Below are positions 43,301-54,205 of a stretch of 64,000 bases of DNA, one piece after another (the stretch's first letter is position 1; each line of letters starts with the position of its first letter). Source of the stretch: Pelodera strongyloides (Eukaryota; Nematoda; Chromadorea; Rhabditida; Rhabditidae); NCBI GenBank assembly GCA_036852015.1, contig JAANDG010000023.1:310001-374000 (forward strand), in the 5' to 3' direction. The position numbers and the translations under genes were made by a program. The notes below the pieces were generated by a model. The model made no database searches. It was not told where the DNA came from and worked only from the letters and a program-made list of their open reading frames with translations.

Positions 43301-46300
43301 TTACACTTAGTGTTCGTGTGTTTCTCAATTAACAACTGTTGTGAGCTTTGGAGAAATACTCATTCTTGCCCTTTGTCTTATTGATAAAAGGTTATGGCTA
43401 TTTGCTGTATTATATATTATATATATTTTACAACAAGACATTCATAAATAAACCATGAGGGCTGGGCGGTCCTCATGAGTTTATACCACATACATATTTG
43501 GCGTACTTTTGCTACTCACTCATAGCTGTCAAAAGCGAATTTAGATAAAGGAGTTTGCAATTTGTATACTATAGCTCTAAAGAATGTGCTGCTGAAAGGA
43601 AAATTACCTAGTCTCAAATAACCCACCAAACTGCGTACTGATTCCAAGAAGAAACAACATTATGAAAAATAAGAATGCCCAAAATGTCGAGAATGGCATA
43701 CGGCTGATCGCTTCGGGGAAAGCAATGAAGGCCAAGGAAGTGCCTGAATGGGTGGAATAGAATACATTAAGCATAATTCTTTTTAAATATGATGATACGG
43801 TGTAGTTACTACCACTCCCCCCCTCACGTCGTCTAGATTTGCAAAACATTGAGTGGAGTACCGCCCTGTCAGTTTCGAAAATAGAGCTCTGGCACATGTA
43901 CGGGAGAGTACAGCAGAGTGAAGTGACCAAAACGCATCCTACCGGTTTGCACGATGTCCTCCAATGGTCTCCGAAGTTGTTTACTCATAAAGCCGAGAAT
44001 TGCAAATGCGGCAGCCCCTCCTAGAAGAGACATGCTGGAATCGGCCAAAAGAACCCAGACAGCATCCTGAAAGCACTTTCTTGTTTCTTCAAACCTTTCA
44101 GCACTTTATTTGTATTTCTGTCATTTTCTTATCAGGCAGTCTTAGAACAAAGGGTTCTACTCTAAAGTAGATCGCGAAATCTTACCCGATAGCAGTTGTG
44201 TTTCTTCCTATTATGTGACGCCATGTTTATCAATCCTCCAAACCCAATCGAAAGACTAAAGCAGTTGTGAACAAGGGCTTGCCTCCAAGTCTGAAAATTA
44301 TTAACAAATACTAAAACAATGCAAACCGTCGTTCTCATTGTTGTGTAAATATGAAATGGTACTTTTAGAAAACTGTTTTTGGATACCTGTTAATAAATAC
44401 CTCCGGTTTCCATAAGTATGTCGTATCTGGACTAAGAATGTAGTACTGAAGTCCCTCATATGCACCGTCAAGCGTGATTGCTCGAATGAGCAAAATAACA
44501 ACCATAAAGTATGGAAGTGGGGCAGCGAAATAATTTACTCTGAACGATTATACTTGATGGAACGCCGGTGCTCCAAATTCTGTCTTGAGACATTGTTAAC
44601 AATAGAGGATGAAATAGAAATGTAAATAAAAATTGTCTACCTTGAAATCCACTTGATACCCTTCACGAGACACACAACGACAATTATCCACATTGCGATA
44701 AATGCAATGGTCAACTGAAATTTTGTTCAGAGTAAAGGCTAACGGTAAAAGCTGCGACTGTCCTTCTCGAGACATACGACCATAATTTGTTTAATTTGTA
44801 GCAAGTCATTATGTAACACTTGAAATTTTCTAAGGATAACTCCGGTCCAAGGATAAGTAGATTGCGAAAATAATTTCACCTTTAAATTAACACTCCCAAT
44901 GTGTTCGATGCCACCAGACCTTTCCAGGATAAAATTTCTAAAGAAACACAATTTCATAACAAGAAAAGAAATAGAGCGCACAGGCGCTGAAGCAAAGCTA
45001 CAAAAAACACAGGGTCGCAACATTTTAGGTAATCAGCACGGGAACAAACTTCATCAGGACGCCTTCATTCCGTTCACAAAAACGTAAATTCCTTGGCAAG
45101 TTTAAGACATATATTGGTGTTGAATATTCATTTATTAATGTATATATTACGCTTAGACTTTGACTTTTACAAATAAAGACATTAAACATACTTACGAGAA
45201 ATATTCTTCGGCAGGGCTTGTAGGATCCCCATATGTACAATCCTTACATTGAAATGCGACGCATGACCCTCCGCTCCAATAATTATATGAGCCGTTTGAT
45301 TCCAATTGACAGCGCGTATTCTCCAGTGTTGAAGAACAGTCTGAATACATTCAAGGTGTTCTATGCTCATTAACCTTCGTTCATCCTGTTTCATTAGTAA
45401 CCCAAACCCTGTTCATTAGTTTTTAAAGTTGAAAAGAATACTTATTTTCCTGCATAGTTGTTTGTAAGACAAACCCGGTGAGTTCCACTGATTATCACAT
45501 CTTGACCACAAAGCGCTTCGCCCGAGCATAATTTCATATAAATATATAGTGACCCAGGCAAGGGCTGCGTTGTAGTAAACTCCAACAATGAATGAGATTA
45601 GGGTCATTGCCCAACCGATGCCTAGAAGAGAACAGTTCGTTATATTTCAGTCCTCGCGAAATAGAACATGAGCCAAAGTATAATGGTGGCTTTTCGCACG
45701 CACCTTGCATTGATGGCATTATCTTCTGGAAGACCGTGACAGGTCCAGCCTGGAACGTTTGCCCAATGGCAAATTCAAAGTACAATAAGGGTAGTCCAAA
45801 CAAGAACAAGCAAACCAAATAGCTGATAATAAATGCGCCTGAAATACACCCACGTCGATAATAATTACTTGTCTTAATAGTTAATTTAACAAAAAAAATA
45901 CCTTTTAGTTTGAGCCTATTGTTATTAATTTGCTGATGGATCTTTACAAAATCAGATCTCGGGGGTGTCCAGGAATAAAGGATGAGCCAAGATACAATTT
46001 CTTGCTTAACAATTAATAAATGCCTACCTCCTCCATATTCATATGTTAAACCACAAAACCGCCATATATTCCCCATGCCCACTGCATATCCAATGGAAGT
46101 GAGGATGAAGTCAAGTTTCCCAGAATAATGGTCATTCTCATTTTCTAGGTTTTCTTCGAGGCACCTGTAAACAGCCGCCTAGTGAGTTGCGAACAGACTA
46201 ACATACAAAGGTCACGGGTTCAACTCTCCCTCGATCACACCCTACAAAAGGATCAAAGTTCATTCGTAGATCGGCAACCCTTGCACTGGTATCGGCTTTT

Positions 46301-46577
46301 CAAGGAGGGTTAAAGATGGTCGTGTTATCCTTAATTGACGTTCCAAGTACGAATTCCAGTAAGCTTTTCTAGTTCCTTATCAGTACAATTCGTGAGCATT
46401 GGACACATCATATATAGAAGTTTCCCTGCATCTTCTTACATAGATATTTGAATAATGCATAACGTGGATAAAAGAATATGAGTGCAATAAACGGAGTACT
46501 GTAAAATAATAAACCAACATTTCTTCTACAGTTGTCCCATCAGTCAACAGTGAACCGTTTTCTTCGTCGCATTGCAT
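40314..46577 (-). CDS. SLC6 (SNF-type) neurotransmitter/amino-acid transporter family protein
   Basis: Seventeen exons give 625 residues: 46519-46577, 46028-46164, 45704-45838, 45475-45621, 45196-45340, 44880-44937, 44641-44714, 44401-44539, 44186-44290, 43943-44066, 43627-43743, 41899-42023, 41669-41768, 41301-41431, 41085-41196, 40619-40677, 40314-40424. TM1 reads [12 protein letters not shown] followed by Cys instead of the usual Pro. TM2 ends [13 protein letters not shown]. Then come a Cys- and Asn-rich extracellular loop, [58 protein letters not shown] and [14 protein letters not shown]. The aspartate that marks monoamine carriers in TM1 is Gly, as in amino-acid and GABA-type carriers. 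Several ion-site positions differ from the family (see findings). The start follows a TTTTTAG acceptor. Substrate unknown; plasma membrane expected. Confidence 0.9.
42038..42305. repeat. left LTR of the small retroelement
   Basis: 268 bp, beginning TGT and ending TTTATA, with AATAAA near its 3' part (ATAAATAAACC). Followed immediately by the TGGCGACCAG primer-site candidate. Confidence 0.9.
43218..43485. repeat. right LTR of the small retroelement
   Basis: Same 268 bp as the left LTR with two visible substitutions (GGTATGAAT versus GGTAGGAAT; GTGTGCGTG versus GTGTTCGTG). Preceded by a purine-rich stretch and followed by the CCAC duplication. Confidence 0.9.
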
Positions 46578-47675
46578 TGCTAAAAATTGTAACGGACAAA
46601 TTAGCAAACCATTTGTTGAAATAGTTTAGAAGTATTTTTCCTACACATGAATATTAATGTATATTTCAAAGGCTGAATTGCAGATTACAAAACGAAAAAA
46701 GAAAAAAAGGAGTAACAAGACAAAACGAGGTTTCTAAACTAGCAATGCCAAGACACGGATTGTTACTGTCTGCAAGGTGCACAGACACTTCATGGAGAGA
46801 AGATGACTTTGGTTATTTTATTAAACTGGAAGTAAAGTTCCTAATGGGACGAGCATCCCCTGAACAATGATTTTCTATGTTTTATTCGTTCTGGCTAATG
46901 TCATCTTATCAGCGTTCTGATCTACAAACAAAATAGAAAAGAAAACGTCTGCCAAAGTCTTATCTTGCACAAATTCGTATACGGACGAAAGGGAAACACA
47001 ACTTTCTTGTGTTGAAAAAGAGAACTGAACTCCGGTGTAAATAAGCGTTACCGGGCGAGATCAGCCAGCAAACCTAAGCAGTTTACTGTTCCTATACCCT
47101 GCTGACGTTTACACATAGAAATACGACACAAGTCGCGTCTCATCGGGGCCATTTCATTGATACATGTGTTGCCCAAGGAGTGCAAGGTTGCGAATGAACA
47201 GAAGGCACAGAGAAAATAAAAAACAAAGATCACAACTTTGTCATGATATTTACACAACAAAAACTCAACTATATAGTGACTAATCAGACATTAGGTTAGC
47301 TGAAACCATTTCTCCCGAAATATGCCATCCCGATCGGGGAGGGGGCGGGCAAGTTATACCGCATACTTGTATGCCTACGTTAGAAAAAAGTGAGTTTTTA
47401 TTTCAAACTTTTACCAATGTTTCCATCAACATAACGTATTCAGGCTAATAGCAACCAAGAAACCATTCAGAACATGTTTATTTTGTGCAGTAAAATTGAA
47501 ACAAGCTATATTCCAATCAATTATTATCCTCTAACGTGACTAGGTTACACAGTAAACTTCAATACAAAATCTGGAACATGTACATTTCACGAAAATCGAG
47601 ATCACACTGCGAAAGTACGTAATTAAACATATGGAGCTGAAATTTGTAAAGTCTGCACAAATTTTCAATGAATGA
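46578..47675. other. intergenic region between the lectin and SLC6 genes
   Basis: Both neighbours are on the minus strand, 1.1 kb apart, which is wide for a nematode operon. No exons or RNA genes seen. It should hold the SLC6 promoter or trans-splice outron and the lectin 3' UTR. Confidence 0.45.
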
Positions 47676-49970
47676 TTAGTTCAATTTTCCAGCAGCTTTC
47701 TTGCATACAGCTGCCCGCATTCGGATATTGCAGCCTTGGTCATTCCACATGTTAACATAAGGCGTGGGTGGGGTGTTATCATCAATTTCATCAGCGTATA
47801 CCTGAGAAAGTGTTTATTATTCAGTTTTTTTCCATCAAGCAAATATTTGTGTTTTGCCTTTACAACGCGATTCTCACACATACAGCCGAAGCATGTAACA
47901 GAACAAAATCATTACCATAAAGATAAAATTTACAAAATGGTGATGATGTGACTACAGCAAAAAAAAAAATGTAGACTTACCTGTACGCAGTTTTCGGGGC
48001 GATGTTTATTATTTGGTTCCTTATATGCCCATAGATTGAAACCGAACGGAGTTCCGTCGGTCCAACGAAATACGGATGAGTTATCCTCTTTGCGTTGAAG
48101 GCCAATAAACACTTGTTTATTAGAATTGTTTACAGGCACTTCCTCCTTTGATAGGTCTGAATGTACAAGTCATTAGCATACATTTAAAGAAATGATGGAG
48201 AAAAGTTACCAATGAAGGTTTTATTTGGCACACGTAGTCGTCAAGTGCAGAAGTTTTCTATTTTAAATGACACATAACTTGAAAGAAAATAAAGCAATCC
48301 TTACCAACAATGAAATCATTTTCGTCTTGACTGTGAATTGAGGCCAGTCGCGCGCTCATATTGCGACATTGGGCCTGGTATTCGGCGAAAATGTGCATAC
48401 CACGAATGACCTGGAATGTTCTCATTATCTTATCTTATTATATAAAGGAGAAGAGATTGTCACGGGTTTGTTTTTATATGCACAACGAAATCCCTTCATA
48501 AAGAAAATTCTTCGATCGAAAGAGCATACAAAATCTTTGTCGCTGGCGAGATTCGAACCCACAGAGGCGCACAACCTCTCGATTCACAGTCCAACGCTCT
48601 ACCGGTTGAGCTATGCTAGCGTATCACAAGAGTAACAATCTGCTCTACATAGAGTCCTTCAATGGCAAATTTGCATGGTACCATAACCATTAGTCGAATG
48701 GCTATCTAGACTCATATTCTACGTTTCCCCAATCATAAATGACTTTGAGACGTGTGTATGTTTTAAATAGGGTAACAATCGGCCAAAGGCCGATTCCTCC
48801 AGTCGGAGAAGAGCCCGTAGGGCTCTTCGAACGGCTGGTAGGAAATAATGGGCTAAACAGGCAGGGCGCAAAAGGTTCATATTTTAAAGAAGCACAAACC
48901 TTATAACAAGCGTTTGCCTTATCGAACCAAGTCCAGCCGGATTCGCACACAGGAACTGGCTGAATATTTGACGTTGAAAATATCAGTTTAGCATTTAACG
49001 AAGGTCTTTATCAACTTAAACGAGCCTAGCCTGTGTGTTTTTTTTCTCTTTTTCGTGATAGTATATGTGTTATATTTTATGTATTTGAATAACGAGTTGT
49101 ATAAGAAAACTTGATAAAAAGTGAAAACGGACCTCAGGCTCTGTGAAAATGCAGACCGACGCCAAGTTTATATTGCAGTCATCTAGATACCACACTTCTG
49201 TGTCAAGTTGAATGTGAACACACGTGCCATTTCGTGAGCGGCCATCTAAAGTTATTTTTAGTTTCTAAAGTACGAATATTTTTTCCAGTATCACATATGA
49301 TACGAATTTTATGGAAGCAGCTCACCTTGGGCAAAGTTTGTGTAGTCAACGGATGTGTTGTCTGCCCATTGAAGTTTATTTTCGCTCGTTTCCTTCAGGC
49401 CAATCCAAATATGTTTGTTGGAACCCATACCCTAAACTACGAATACATAAAAAAGGAAGGATCTTTATAGAGTTTATCGCAATTAGTTAGTTTACTTACG
49501 GAATAAAAACTGATCATTTTACCTCAGCAACCCTAACAGCCATCATTGCCTTTGATTGCTCATCGGAGTCCGATATCGATGCCAAATGTCCACCAAATCT
49601 AAAAGAATAATCTCAAATAGTATGTGCTTCCTTCATGAGTTCATGCAGATAACTACACAGTAATATAGTTGTCTCCTAGTATTTTTTCTTAATTGGCGTG
49701 AATATTTGTAATATGCTGGCTGTAGAAGTACCAACCGCTGTTGACATGCTGTTTCGGCCGAATTAAAGGACATTTTGTCATTTATAAAGAAATAACGAAT
49801 GTTCCTTGCGTGTGCCGGAGATAGGAGAGCTGAAATATGATGATGTGATTGACAATTGCTGTAAGAAATCGAGGTTTCCATTGCACACGAATTCTTGAAA
49901 ATAGTCAATAAAAAACAAGCAACTTACAGCAGACGAAGGAGAGGGCTGTGACCAAATGCAACGGATTCAT
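47676..49970 (-). CDS. secreted C-type lectin with two CTLDs
   Basis: Nine exons give 299 residues: 49928-49970, 49736-49829, 49523-49598, 49326-49431, 49133-49245, 48900-48959, 48305-48410, 47981-48156, 47676-47801. The first exon is a signal peptide (MNPLHLVTALSFVC). CTLD1 has SAETACQQRFGGHLASISDS, HIWIGLKETS, LQWADNTS and ends DDCN...ASVC, without EPN or WND. CTLD2 starts CESGWTWFDKANACYK, has ARLASIHSQDENDFIVD, VFIGLQRK, VFRWTDGTP, then KEPNNKH and MWNDQGC. The EPN and WND motifs of CTLD2 are the canonical Ca2+-dependent mannose-type sugar site, so only the C-terminal domain is expected to bind sugar. Nematode CLEC proteins of this type are secreted, often with roles in immunity. A partly eroded paralogue lies at 56969-58195. 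Confidence 0.9.
48542..48620 (-). tRNA. tRNA-like sequence with a long variable arm, probably degenerate
   Basis: Read on the minus strand it has a D-arm (GCTC...GAGC), an anticodon-like loop CTGTGAA (GTG if functional), a 5-bp variable-arm hairpin (AGAGG...CCTCT) and a T-arm GTGGGTTCGAATCTCGC. The anticodon stem has a mismatch, and the acceptor halves (GCTAGC / GCCAGC) pair in only 5 of 6 positions and only by overlapping the T stem. This suggests a pseudogene or tRNA-derived repeat. It lies in intron 6 of the lectin gene, on the same strand. Confidence 0.45.
48778..48828. other. two adjacent perfect short hairpins
   Basis: ATCGGCCAAAGGCCGAT (7-bp stem) at 48778-48794 and GAAGAGCCCGTAGGGCTCTT plus C (9-bp stem, GTA loop) at 48808-48828. 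Both are in lectin intron 6, about 160 bp from the tRNA-like sequence. Probably repeat-derived. Confidence 0.6.
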
Positions 49971-50871
49971 ATTAGTAGCGTTGAACTGAAAATGTTTCTC
50001 CTTGTTTCAATTATATACGCTACTTATCAGTAACAAACAACAGTGTGAGTAATTTGATAAAGGAAAAAAAACGCGGATGTTTCTCTTTTGTTTGACCCTT
50101 CTTAAACTAAATAGATAAGTTGACCCGGAATTGGCAACTGTTTTTCTCACTAGAAAGGAGTTTTAAGCGTCTTAAGTATGAATCAGAGCTGTTCGTTTGG
50201 CAGTTCACTGATTATCAGCCAACACAAGGCAATTCGCATGTCCACGAAAACCGCCCAATTACTAGAAAATATTTTTCATGGATCATTTCATTCGATGTGC
50301 TTCTCTCAGGTCAGGATTATGTTGTGTAGAAATGGTTGGCTGAGGAGGATGCACCCAAGAAATGCTGCTATATTTTATTTATTTCTTAAGACTATTGAGC
50401 CACAAAGAAAACATTTGCAACAAAAAGACAACTGTCTACTTTGAAATGAAAAGACAATTAATATACACCTGTTTTACAAACTTCAACGAGCGCGACAATT
50501 CCCCTGCGTTGTCCTAGTTTGCGCCGCACAACTACGCAGCCACCGCGCAAGTCACTGAGGAAATTTCATCACTGTTAGGTCCACCCTCTTCCCTGATTGA
50601 ATGGGCCGCGAGCCACCGACCCACCCCTCGCCCACTCCTCTCCCATCGGGGGAGGGGTGCGGTGGATGGATGGATGGACAGGTAAGGAATACGCATCGAA
50701 CCGACATACTTCTGTCACCCGCTTTTCGTTTTGGTATCAGCCGTTTTACTTCTCATCAACGGGGTCCCATATTCAGTATGGGTACTTTGTATCTTCCTAT
50801 TTCTTTAAATATATTCTGTATTATTTTGTACCAGTCGGCTACCGCCGCCTGAGGCGTCTTTCCAATATTCG
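49971..50871. other. intergenic, no gene seen
   Basis: Upstream of the lectin. Includes a CCACCC/GGGGAGGGG-rich patch near 50600-50690 ending in a short GGAT run. Open frames of 70-90 codons overlap in different frames and look random. Confidence 0.4.
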
Positions 50872-51440
50872 CTGATGGTCGCTATGTTTCACTGGGCTCT
50901 ATCTATAAGTAGAGGCAACTCTTTCTCGCAAGAATAGTTTCCTGGGGAAAGAACTTAGTTTCTGTTGACTATATTTCTCCTAAATTGTCTGCAACTTGCT
51001 CTACTCTAGGACATCGAAAAAATTGCCAAAGCCTAAAAGCAGCTTAATATCGCGTGGCTGATACGCCGCAATGTTTCTCTGGGCTATATAAGTTAGGAGG
51101 AAACATTTCTATCCAAAGAGTCTCCAGTCTTTCTTTTTCTTTTTGAAACCCATACCAATATTGAACACGGGTTAGAACTTAGTTTCTGTTGACTATATTC
51201 CTCCTAAATTGTCTGCAACTTGCTGGACTCTACAATATCGAAAAAATTTCCTAAAAAAAGGAATGTGCCTGGATGATACGTCGCAATGTTTCGCTGGGCT
51301 ATATAAGTTAGAAGCAAACATTTGTCTGAAGGAAATGGTTTCACTTTTGTTATTTTCCTTTTGAAACCTACACCAATATCAAACACGGGGATATAACTTA
51401 GTTTCTGTTGACTATATTCCTCCTAAATAAGGTCCGGCGC
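50872..51440. repeat. tandem array, about three diverged copies of a ~220-bp unit
   Basis: The string ACTTAGTTTCTGTTGACTAT recurs at about 50953, 51177 and 51396 (spacing about 219-224 bp). TGTTTC(A/T)CTGGGCT recurs upstream of each, and a CATCGAAAAAATT-type block downstream of the first two. Copies are diverged and the first is shorter. Non-coding. Confidence 0.8.
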
Positions 51441-51539
51441 CACGGGGAACATCAAGTTGAGCACACATCGATGCCATTGACAGGGAATTATTATAATTGC
51501 GAATATGCTTCTTGAATTGCATGGAACAGGGATCTCGGC

Positions 51540-51870
51540 CTACTTGCCGCACAATCGCTCGAACGATACCCCGCAAGCATTCTGTATATGGCAGCCTTTG
51601 TAGCGTTCACTGGGCGTTCCGCAGTGGAGGTGCCCTGCAGTGGGTGTTCTTTGAACTCTATCGCTCGGCATGTACTCCGCGCCCTTGGTGTACATGCAAA
51701 CTTTTGTGTGGTGCTCATGTGAGCGCTCCACAATGGCGTTGCACAGCAAGTGGATGTTCCTTGAACATTATCGCTCGGCCGATACTCCGCTTCCTTGGAG
51801 TATAATGCAACATTTTGTGTGGCATTCGTGTGAGCCATCCGCAATGGCGTTGGTGAGTATATGCAGTGAG
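51540..51870. repeat. tandem array, ~110-bp unit
   Basis: TATCGCTCGGC recurs at about 51659 and 51769 (110 bp apart). Each is followed by ACTCCGC..CCTTGG, TTTTGTGTGG and an ACAATGGCGTTG or GCAATGGCGTTG block. A more diverged copy starts near 51550, and a related fragment with AACGATACACC and GCAGCC lies near 52088-52125. The long frames across it on both strands are repeat artefacts. Confidence 0.75.
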
Positions 51871-51939
51871 TGTATGCAGTCTGCGAGTGCGTAGCTCAGG
51901 GCTGGATTCTCGTAGGTTGCTCAAGGTGAGGATAATCTC

Positions 51940-53908
51940 ACGTTGAAAGGCAATAGAAAATTTTTGTAAAATAAGAGTAAATAAAGCATTAGACGAAAAA
52001 GCGTGATTTCAAGTTTTCAAAATTGGTCGTTCTTTGAGTTTTGTGCCGTGAGTGTTCTTTGAACCCTTTGTGCCGCAGAAACGCCCGAACGATACACCAC
52101 ACATATTCCACATATGCAGCCTTTTTTGGACGTTTGTGACAGGGGCGCTCGGGAAGTGAGATGGCTCAGTGCACGGGAACGTGAACTACTGAACCAATCC
52201 TACAACCTGAGCGTAACGCACATCATCCAAACGTACACTCAAACAAACGCACAAACAAACAAACAAAGCTCCCAACTTTATATAATAAGATTTCCATTTT
52301 TTTATTTTGAAAGACTGGCAAGATAACACCATACACCCCTGCCTCCCTTGTAAAGGTTAGCCTCAGGCAACGCAGATGTTGTTCCCATACCATTTACCAT
52401 TTGACCTCAACATGAGACTCCGCCCCCATACGGCTCACATCTTTATCGACCAGTTCATACAGTCATAGTAATATAACCCTTCTCAAACGTACAAGTTGTC
52501 CTTTTTTGGTCTTCCGGCCAATGCTTGGTTGTATATACCGTATGTAAATGGCCCTCGCGTAGGTTCATGCTCGCTGTTTTCTTCCCATAACTTGCACATT
52601 GCTCCTTTTTCCCTTTTCGTTGAAAAAGCTCTGCATAAACGTAACCCTTCACATAAGGACTGAGAATAAGTTTGCGTAAATCCGAACCCTTTTCACGTCT
52701 CGTGGTCTCTTTTTTTCAGCAAGGCTTGGATTGTTTCATACTTGATATTTCATTTGCATTACTTGCACAGTTCTCTTTTCCCTTTTCGTTGCTGACGCTC
52801 TGCGTAAATATAAAAATCCCTTTCGAGACTGGGTACAATGTCATAAGTCGTGCTTCTTCAGTACTTTATTTTGATTCTCATCGAGAAAGTGTACGTTCAT
52901 ATCGGTGCTATGTGAATAGAACACACAACTGAATACATAATGAGATGTTTTCAGATAGGGTTCTACTCGTTGGCGTTGTCGACTCAACTGGTCTATCTTT
53001 CTTTGGTCACTGAGAAGAAAAGAGCTCAGCAGTGGAGAAATCTGCAGAAAACCAGAACCGGTGAATCTTATTCATTCCATTTTTGTTACGTTATTGTTGT
53101 TGAGTATATAATTACATGGTATATTATACACAGGGTCTTGCGCGCCTTGGGGTATAGGTCGGAGGTCGGATGTAGACATTTTATGTATTTCATTTTTGTG
53201 ATGTTACGTGGGTATCTGGGATATAATATACTTTTTGCGGGAGGTACACAATTATTTGTTTATAAGTATAAGACAGCACTTTAGAGAAGAGATGTAGGTT
53301 ACTTGTAGTTTAGATAGGTAGGGATGGTCGGTGTTGGGCTCCAGCCGAATTCGAGTACCACACTTCTAGAGTAGTGTGTGCTAGTCCAGCGCCGGCTTCC
53401 TGCATTGGGCGACATGGGGTGTAGATCGTATTTCGAATTTATTCACTTCTTTTTACTTTTTGTTCGTACTTGAGTATTATCAAATGACGTGTTCTATGAG
53501 GGGATATACACATTAATACTTTGCTACTGACTATGATGCACTCTAGAGAAGGTCATGATATACTTTTTGTGGAGGATACAAGTTTCTATCTGGTTCTGTC
53601 TCTTGTCTGATTTAGATGAGGAGGTACACCGTATGGAATGAGGGAGGCCATCGTATCATATTAGGAGCTTTTGTCTTCGAAGTGTTCTTCTGCTGTGAGG
53701 AAGTGCTTTCTTCACGTGCTAAGGTTCTTCAATAATCATTAATCATATACGGTACATTTGCATATGAATAGTTGGAACTTTTCCGTAGCGCTGAAAGTAG
53801 GGATACTCAGCTGTTTGTGTCTTTTCTCTCATTTTGGCTTCTTGCGTTTCCATCTCGGACCAGCTTTTTCCGGAATCCCTTAAATGCGCCTTTATTTTTT
53901 CTATTTAG
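51940..53908. other. intergenic, dispersed repeat fragments
   Basis: Includes a CAAACAAACAAAC run near 52250, and two related blocks with TTTTCCCTTTTCGTTG (near 52606 and 52775) followed by GCTCTGC(A/G)TAAA. The 114-codon frame at 52940-53284 shows no domain. No gene recognised. Confidence 0.4.
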
Positions 53909-53992
53909 GCATATGAACTAAACTACACACGTTCAAACTACGGACTTCTTTCTTCCATCAATGCTCAAGAGGCTGCACTTTTCTCTGCAATG
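53909..53992 (+). other. isolated exon-like segment
   Basis: It is flanked by TTTAG and GTATGT and is exactly 84 nt, open in phase 0 (AYELNYTRSNYGLL, then SSINAQEAALFSAM). I cannot link it to a gene. The next acceptor-like site (54205) leads in the same phase into the retroelement remnant. It may be a leftover exon or coincidence. Confidence 0.25.
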
Positions 53993-54205
53993 GTATGTTT
54001 TCATATTATAATAAGATAGTTTTTGAAAGCTGCCGAAGCTTGAACATTTTACCTTTTGCTTAGCTAGAAACTAATGGGTTTAGTCCTGCAGTTGTTTCAT
54101 AGCAGAATAAAAGGATTGAATTAGTGAATGTGAATTACTAGGATGTCATTTTATCGCCATTTTATGCATATTATCATGTGTGTTTCATTGATTGATTGAT
54201 TTCAG

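Larger units (their letters stand above)
42038..43485. mobile_element. short non-autonomous LTR retroelement (TRIM-like) in an SLC6 intron
   Basis: Two direct repeats of 268 bp (42038-42305 and 43218-43485) differ at only two positions that I see. They flank 912 bp. The LTR starts TGTAAGTG. Right after the first LTR comes TGGCGACCAG, placed like a tRNA primer-binding site, and a purine-rich GGAAAGGCGAGA precedes the second LTR. CCAC directly abuts both outer ends (42034-42037 and 43486-43489), a 4-bp target duplication. The interior has no gag, protease or RT frame; the 89- and 94-codon antisense frames look random. The near-identical LTRs indicate recent insertion. It lies in the intron between exons 11 and 12. 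Confidence 0.92.

Noticed and set aside
46165..46260. tRNA-like box B (CGGGTTCAACTC) in SLC6 intron 1
   Set aside because: No matching D-arm or anticodon arm could be folded upstream; too weak to annotate.
47048..47260. 70-codon minus-strand ORF upstream of the SLC6 gene
   Set aside because: No splice connection to the SLC6 start exon, which follows a good acceptor at 46580; composition looks random.
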